In this document: one piece after another, positions 59,352-64,000 of the stretch
Position numbering within the stretch: position 1 is the first letter of the stretch
How the letters are laid out: each line of letters starts with the position of its first letter
DNA from: Marinobacter sp. NP-4(2019)
GTDB taxonomy: Bacteria; Pseudomonadota; Gammaproteobacteria; Pseudomonadales; Oleiphilaceae
Reading direction: 5' to 3'
Length of the DNA stretch: 64,000 nt
NCBI RefSeq assembly: GCF_003994855.1
Contig: NZ_CP034142.1
Span: 2,294,001-2,358,000 of the forward strand
Position numbers and translations under genes: made by a program
Notes under the pieces: model-generated
The model's input: the letters and a program-made list of their open reading frames with translations, nothing else
Told to the model about the DNA's origin: nothing
Databases searched by the model: none

Positions 59352-60221
59352 TTACAGTTCGATTTCTTTGAACTCCGCGTCGTCGAACGCAGTGTCCTCA
59401 CCTTGAGCGCGCCAACTTTCGAGGTCCTCTTGGCGCTTGGCAATAGTCGTTCCCCATATTGAATAGGCATCGCGTCCTAACATCAGGCGCACCGGTGGTT
59501 GATCGCTGGCAACCACTTCCAACATGCGCTGCGCTGCCTTGGATGGATCGCCAATCTGCTTTCCAGCTGAGGTTTCGAGATAGGTTTCAAACGGCTCAAC
59601 CATCGGTCGATATGCAGCGATGCTTTGCAACGGACGCATGTTGACGTCACCTGCAAACTCGGTACGGAAGGCGCCGGGTTCTACCAATGTTACGTTGATA
59701 CCTAGCGGCTTGGCCTCAATGGCAAGCGATTCGGTCCATCCTTCGATGGCAAACTTGGCGGCGCAGTATGGGCCCGCTGCGTTCATCGCGACAAGGCCAG
59801 CGATGCTGCTGACGGTCAGGATGTTTCCTGAGCCTTGCTTGCGCATCTGTGGCAGTACAGCGCGGGTCAATTCTGCGGCGGCGAAGAAGTTGAGCTCCAT
59901 CTGCTCACGCAATTGGTCGAGACTGAACTCTTCGCAAGCACCGGCCACGCCGCGCCCCGCCACATTGGCCAGCACATCAATGCGGCCAAACCGAGCGATA
60001 GTGTCGGCCACAGCCGTATCACGGGCGGCGGCGTCGGTAACGTCCACTTCCAGAGGTAGCACCTGATCTTCATGGCCTTGAGCGATTGTTTGCAGGCGAT
60101 CGAGCCGGCGTGCAGTAATCACAGCAACGTCGCCATTGGCGATAACTGCCTCGGCCAGTGCCTTACCGAAACCTGACGAGGCGCCGGTGATCAGCCAGAC
60201 TTTTTGGGACAAGGTATTCAT
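59352..60221 (-). CDS. short-chain dehydrogenase/reductase (SDR)
   Basis: 289 residues, classical SDR: the cofactor motif TGASSGFGK near the N-terminus, NVAGRG, the catalytic Ser (TVSSIAG) and YCAAKFA with Tyr and Lys. GGAGAAA precedes the ATG. Many related proteins are annotated as oxidoreductases of unknown substrate. A broken second copy lies just upstream (60292-61106), so the pair arose by duplication. Confidence 0.92.
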   Translation of the reverse strand: MNTLSQKVWLITGASSGFGKALAEAVIANGDVAVITARRLDRLQTIAQGHEDQVLPLEVDVTDAAARDTAVADTIARFGRIDVLANVAGRGVAGACEEFSLDQLREQMELNFFAAAELTRAVLPQMRKQGSGNILTVSSIAGLVAMNAAGPYCAAKFAIEGWTESLAIEAKPLGINVTLVEPGAFRTEFAGDVNMRPLQSIAAYRPMVEPFETYLETSAGKQIGDPSKAAQRMLEVVASDQPPVRLMLGRDAYSIWGTTIAKRQEDLESWRAQGEDTAFDDAEFKEIEL

Positions 60222-60291
60222 GAAATTTTCTCCGAGTAATGAAGGTAAAATATTTGCGGCCTAATGCCACCTTGTTCATGTACTGGGGCGC

Positions 60292-61106
60292 TTAACCACC
60301 AATAGGCTTTATATCGACATCAGCAAAGGCAGTTTCTGTACCACGGACTCGCCAGGAATTGATTTCATCAATGCGACTGGCAATGGTTTGACCCCACAGA
60401 TCGTAGGCATCTTTGCCCAGCATCCGTCGCGTTGGCGCAGTTTCGTTGTCGACCGCCTCCTGATTCACGGCTGCGGCCTTCGACGGATCCCCTAACTCTT
60501 TTCCGGCCGCCCCCTCGAAATAGTCTTCAACGGGGCTTACGACGGAACGGTAGCTCTCAATTCGATTGGCAGGCCGCAGATTGACATCTCCGGCAAATCC
60601 GGTCCGGAACGATCCCGGCCCAACGATGGAGACGCGAATCCCCAGTGACGCGACCTCATTCGACAGGGTTTCAGTCAAGCACTCCAGCGCAAATTTGCTC
60701 GTGCAGTAGGGACCAGTACCCGAGATGGCAGCCAATCCTCCGACGCTTGTCACGGTAAGGATGTGCCCTTCCCCCTGTTGACGCATCTATGGCAGAACGG
60801 CCCGAGTCATTTCCGTGGTTGCAAAGAAATTCAGTTCAAACTGCGAAGCAATTCTTCCTCGGAAAATTCTTCTACCGCGTCCATGGAGCCCCTTCCGGCC
60901 ACGTTGGCAAGCACATCGATTCGGCCAGAGCGGTTTACCGAATCAGTCACGGCCTTTTCGCGGGACACGTTATCGGTCATGTCGAGGGCCAACGGTAATA
61001 CGCGATCTTCATGACCTTTAGCGATAGCTTGCAGGCGATCCAGGCGGCGCGCGGTAATAACTACATAATCACCCTTGGCGATGACCGCCTCGGCCAAAGC
61101 CCGATT
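60292..61106 (-). pseudogene. second SDR copy, inactivated by three lesions
   Basis: Closely related to the intact SDR at 59352-60221. (1) The N-terminal cofactor motif is missing: similarity starts at ALAEAVIAKGDYVVITARRLDRL. (2) A one-base deletion near 60841 breaks LRQFELN into LRSLN and a stop. (3) The VLPQMRQQG segment reads VLP-stop-MRQQG, where CAG has become TAG (60788-60790). The catalytic half (TVTSVGG, YCTSKFA) is intact from 60786 down. Confidence 0.85.
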
Positions 61107-61188
61107 GCAGCTCAGTGCAGAGACACTGACCGTTAAAACACCCCGCTATCAAAGCTTACACATCCCCTATTCAGGCATAAGCCGCCAC

Positions 61189-62109
61189 TTAGAGATATTT
61201 ACCAAAGAATGTTTTCAATTTCTCCACGGCCTGTTTGACCGGTTCAGGCTGGTCGTACAGGTCATAGTGGCTTGCACCTTCAACGATCAATAGATCCTTC
61301 TCTGTTGAAGCGGCTTTTTCGTATAGCTCAAAGCCATCCCGGTAGGAACCGAATGCTCCAGGAACACTGCCGATGATGATCTGCAACGGCTGCGTCAGTA
61401 GCTTTTCGGTTAGATGGAAAGCATCGAAAGTTGCTGCCGCGCCTATGCTCGTGAATCGAAGTTTGTTTGGGGAACCCGGATGCTGACCACGTGGCGTACG
61501 ATAGTAGTCCACTGCCTGAACCACATCGATGTCCGTAATGCCAGCTGTTTCCAGTTCTTCTTTTGAGTTGGGAGCGTACCCGGTGATCATCGGTTCCTCT
61601 CCCCGAGCCTCGGCAGTGCGCTGCTGCCCCACGGCTTCCAACGTATTAATGGCAGCGTTGGGGCTCATATCGCCTTCTCGAACCAGACGACCGTAATTGG
61701 CCGCTACGACCGTCGCTACCGCTTTGAAACGGCGCTCACTCATGGCTGCATTGGCCGCATAGGCACCACCACCGCAGATTCCTAATACTCCAATGCGGTT
61801 CTCATCGATGAACCCCTGGGTCACCAGGAAGTCCACAGCGGAACTGAAATCAGCCACTCGGAGACCAGGATTTTCGAGGTAAGATGGTTCTCCACCACTT
61901 GCCCCCTGGGTGGCAGCATCGAAGGCCAGTGCAACGTAACCCAGCTCCGCCAATCGTTCCGCGTAGATACCTGCGGTCTGCTCCTTGCAGCTACTGATAG
62001 GGTGAGCAACGACCAGCGCGGGGTATTGCTTGGACTCATCAAAGTCCTTCGGCAAGTGAAGGTTGGCGGCGACTTCACCAATTAAGCTTTTGAACGTCAC
62101 ATTTCTCAT
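61189..62109 (-). CDS. alpha/beta hydrolase (dienelactone-hydrolase-like/YcjY type)
   Basis: 306 residues starting at the ATG at 62109 behind CAGGAG. The nucleophile elbow reads GICGGGAYA, with Cys in the nucleophile position (as in dienelactone hydrolase) rather than Ser, and the late His is in GASHYDLYD. Members of this group are reported as acetyl-esterases or as unassigned; the substrate is unknown. A paralogue lies directly upstream. Confidence 0.82.
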   Translation of the reverse strand: MRNVTFKSLIGEVAANLHLPKDFDESKQYPALVVAHPISSCKEQTAGIYAERLAELGYVALAFDAATQGASGGEPSYLENPGLRVADFSSAVDFLVTQGFIDENRIGVLGICGGGAYAANAAMSERRFKAVATVVAANYGRLVREGDMSPNAAINTLEAVGQQRTAEARGEEPMITGYAPNSKEELETAGITDIDVVQAVDYYRTPRGQHPGSPNKLRFTSIGAAATFDAFHLTEKLLTQPLQIIIGSVPGAFGSYRDGFELYEKAASTEKDLLIVEGASHYDLYDQPEPVKQAVEKLKTFFGKYL

Positions 62110-62138
62110 GGTGTTTTCTCCTGTATTTGCTCGACTGA

Positions 62139-62924
62139 TCAAAGGTGTTCGTTAAAGAAAGGGGCCAGTCGGCCCATCGCAGCGAAGACCAAGCGAGGCC
62201 GGTCATACATACCCACATGCGTTCCACCTTCCACAATATACGAATAATTATTATTCCCGGCGGCGCGCTCAGCTATTGCTTCAGACATCCAACGAGTGCC
62301 CGCGTCGCTTCCAGCAATGGCGAGTAGAGGCTGAGTCAGAAAGATCTCGGCATTGTTAAAAGCATCGAAGGTCACCAATTGTGCGAGACTCCGGGTGGTA
62401 AACCGGCTGGGAGCATTGGAATGCTCGCCCCGGGGGGTGCGGTAATACTCGTAGGCTTCGGCCAGGTCCGCGTTCGGTGCTGCTTGAGCGCTTGCCGGCG
62501 TTGTGGGCAGGTACTGGGTGGCACCTCCATTGGCCTCATCCACCATCGCCTGGGCGGCCAGGTCTAGAAACGGAAGACACTGTCCAGGTTCTTCTGTGCC
62601 ATCCCATCCGAAACGGTACATATCGCCATAGTTGACCGCACTGACTGTACCCAGAGCTTTGATGCGGCGATCGGCCATCGTGGCATTGATGGCGTAACCA
62701 CCTCCTGCACACACCCCAAAAGCTCCAATGCGATCGTTGTCGACATAGTCCAGAGTTATCAGGTAGTCGATCGCGGCACTGATATCTCCAACCCGAAGGT
62801 AGGGATTTTCAAGCTGACGAGGCTCACCGCTGCTCTCCCCTTGATAGGAGGCATCGAAGGCAAGCGTGACGAATCCGGCTTGTGCCAGTTCTTTTGCGTA
62901 AAGCCCGACGGTGTAGTGGTTCAA
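62139..62924 (-). pseudogene. alpha/beta hydrolase copy interrupted by an IS element
   Basis: Paralogue of the hydrolase at 61189-62109. The C-terminal ~260 residues are intact (GVCAGGGYAINA, with the same Cys at the elbow; GGTHVGMYDRP at the end). Similarity starts at HYTVGLYAKELAQAGFV, exactly where the IS3 end begins at 62925. The first ~45 residues are therefore cut off; they may lie beyond the IS outside the window. An artificial frame runs on into the IS. Confidence 0.85.
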
Positions 62925-62978
62925 TGATTCCGGACACCAACGTAGGTGGTAATATCGCCACCATAAACGAGGTGTCTG

Positions 62979-63287
62979 ATGACCAGAAAGCGACGTTCTT
63001 TTTCTCCTGAGTTCAAACAGGAAGCAGCCAGCTTGGTGCTGGATCAAGGTTACACGATTCCCCAGGCGAGCGTGTCTCTGGGAATTGGTGAAAGTGCTAT
63101 CCGGCGCTGGGTTAACCAATTGACCGAGGAGCGTGACGGTGTCACCCCGAAGGGCAAGGCGTTAACCCCGGAGCAGCGCCGTATTCAGGAGCTGGAAGCC
63201 CGCTGCAAGCGCCTTGAACAGGAGAAAGACATACTAAAAAAGGCTACCGCTCTCTTGATGTCGGACGACATGAATCGTACGCGCTGA
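62979..63287 (+). CDS. IS3-family transposase OrfA
   Basis: 102 residues: HTH_Tnp_1 region (RRSFSPEFKQEAASLVLDQG) and a zipper helix (RIQELEARCKRLEQEKDILKK) reaching A-AAA-AAG at 63236-63242, where a -1 shift leads to OrfB. Confidence 0.92.
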   Translation: MTRKRRSFSPEFKQEAASLVLDQGYTIPQASVSLGIGESAIRRWVNQLTEERDGVTPKGKALTPEQRRIQELEARCKRLEQEKDILKKATALLMSDDMNRTR

Positions 63288-64000
63288 TAGACCAGTTGAG
63301 TGAGCGAATACCTGTTGAAATGGTCTGCAATGCGTTTGATATCAGTCGTTCTAGTTACTACGAATACCGCCAACGGCGGAACCGTGTGGATGTTGAGCGT
63401 CTGGCCCTGAAGGCCCAGGTAAACCGGCTGTTCACGAAGAGCCGCAGCTCTGCCGGCAGCCGGACAATAAAGGGCTTACTCAGCGAAGAAGGCATTGTCG
63501 TCGGGCGCTTCAAGGTTCGACGTCTGATGAGCGAGTTGGGGCTGATCTGTAAGCAGCCAGGCCCTCACGCTTACAAGCAGGCCACGGTCGAACGACCGGA
63601 TATCCCGAACCACCTGGCCCGCGAGTTCACGGTAGACCGGCCCAATCAGGCTTGGTGTGGTGACATCACCTACGTCTGGAGCGGCCAGCGGTGGAGTTAT
63701 CTGGCTGTCGTGCTGGATCTGTATGCTCGCCGCGTTGTTGGTTGGGCGTTGTCATCCAGTCCGGATGCAGATCTGGTCGTCAAAGCTCTGGACCACGCCT
63801 GGGAACTGCGCGGTCACCCAGAGAAAGTTATGTTCCATTCGGACCAGGGAAGCCAGTATGCAAGCCGTAAGTTCCGTCAGAGACTATGGCGCTATCGAAT
63901 GACACAAAGCATGAGCCGACGTGGCAACTGCTGGGACAACGCACCGATGGAGAGGCTGTTCAGGAGCCTGAAATCTGAGTGGATACCGGCCTTGGGATAT
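63242..64000 (+). CDS. IS3-family transposase OrfB (partial, cut by window end)
   Basis: About 253 codons open to the window end in the -1 frame of OrfA. HTH_21-type part (FDISRSSYYEYRQRR) and rve domain with Asp in CGDITYVWSG, Asp in FHSDQGSQY and Glu in NAPMERLFRSLKSEW. No stop is found before 64000. Confidence 0.9.

Larger units (their letters stand above)
62925..64000 (+). mobile_element. IS3-family insertion sequence, runs off the window
   Basis: Left end begins TGATTCCGGACACC, directly at the point where the hydrolase gene is cut. It carries orfA and orfB of the IS3 type with a slippery frameshift site. The right end and target duplication are beyond the window. It is a different IS from that at 38210-39479. 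Confidence 0.88.

Noticed and set aside
1..64000. CRISPR array
   Set aside because: No regularly spaced direct repeats with unique spacers were seen in the window.

Overview
The window looks like chromosome from a marine, lipid- or hydrocarbon-using gammaproteobacterium. Marinobacter or a close relative is my best guess. That is an inference from the mix of genes (ETF and ETF dehydrogenase, a CioAB-type bd oxidase with CydDC, DUF6351 lipoprotein, DUF1302/DUF1329/MMPL cluster, DUF1285, SlyD); there is no rRNA or other marker here. No CRISPR array is visible.

Layout. 1-8340 is chromosomal: an enoyl-CoA hydratase-like gene divergent from a DUF6351 lipoprotein, with a perfect CRP/Vfr-type site between them; a DMT exporter; and an ATP-grasp ligase followed closely by a CocE/NonD hydrolase. 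8394-19458 is an island integrated at the 3' end of tRNA-Leu(UAA). It carries a tyrosine integrase, an AlpA-like regulator, a GpA-type HUH replication endonuclease, an MmeI-like fused restriction-methyltransferase and a two-gene SIR2-HerA defence operon. A 56-bp partial copy of the tRNA marks the other end. 19665-34100 is core: methyltransferase, cioAB-cydDC, a saccharopine-dehydrogenase-like oxidoreductase, small membrane proteins, etfBA divergent from ETF-QO, slyD and DUF1285.

34116-41107 is a second accessory block. It begins in a radical-SAM gene that has lost its N-terminal cysteine motif. It then holds an orphan Xre/MbcA/ParS-type antitoxin, a TIR-like (CAP12-type) protein, a SIR2 protein, an IS3-family element and a PIN toxin with an unrecognised 258-aa partner. 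The gaps after the SIR2 and PIN genes look like integron attC sites, one split by the IS, so this may be a cassette cluster without an integrase.

41237-58421 looks like one regulon. A MalT/LuxR-type (LAL) regulator sits between an acyl-CoA dehydrogenase/thiolase/acyl-CoA ligase/oxidoreductase operon and a DUF1302-DUF1329-YCF48-MMPL envelope operon. A 16-bp inverted repeat (CCATCCTTTGGGATGG type) occurs upstream of both operons and of a membrane methyltransferase-like gene, each time 18 bp from a TTGATA-like -10 region. I infer that the regulator activates uptake or export plus CoA-dependent catabolism of a hydrophobic substrate. The oxidoreductase gene carries a frameshift.

58422-64000 is decaying: a LysR remnant, an intact SDR next to a multiply broken SDR copy, an intact alpha/beta hydrolase next to a copy cut by a second IS3-family element, which runs off the window end.
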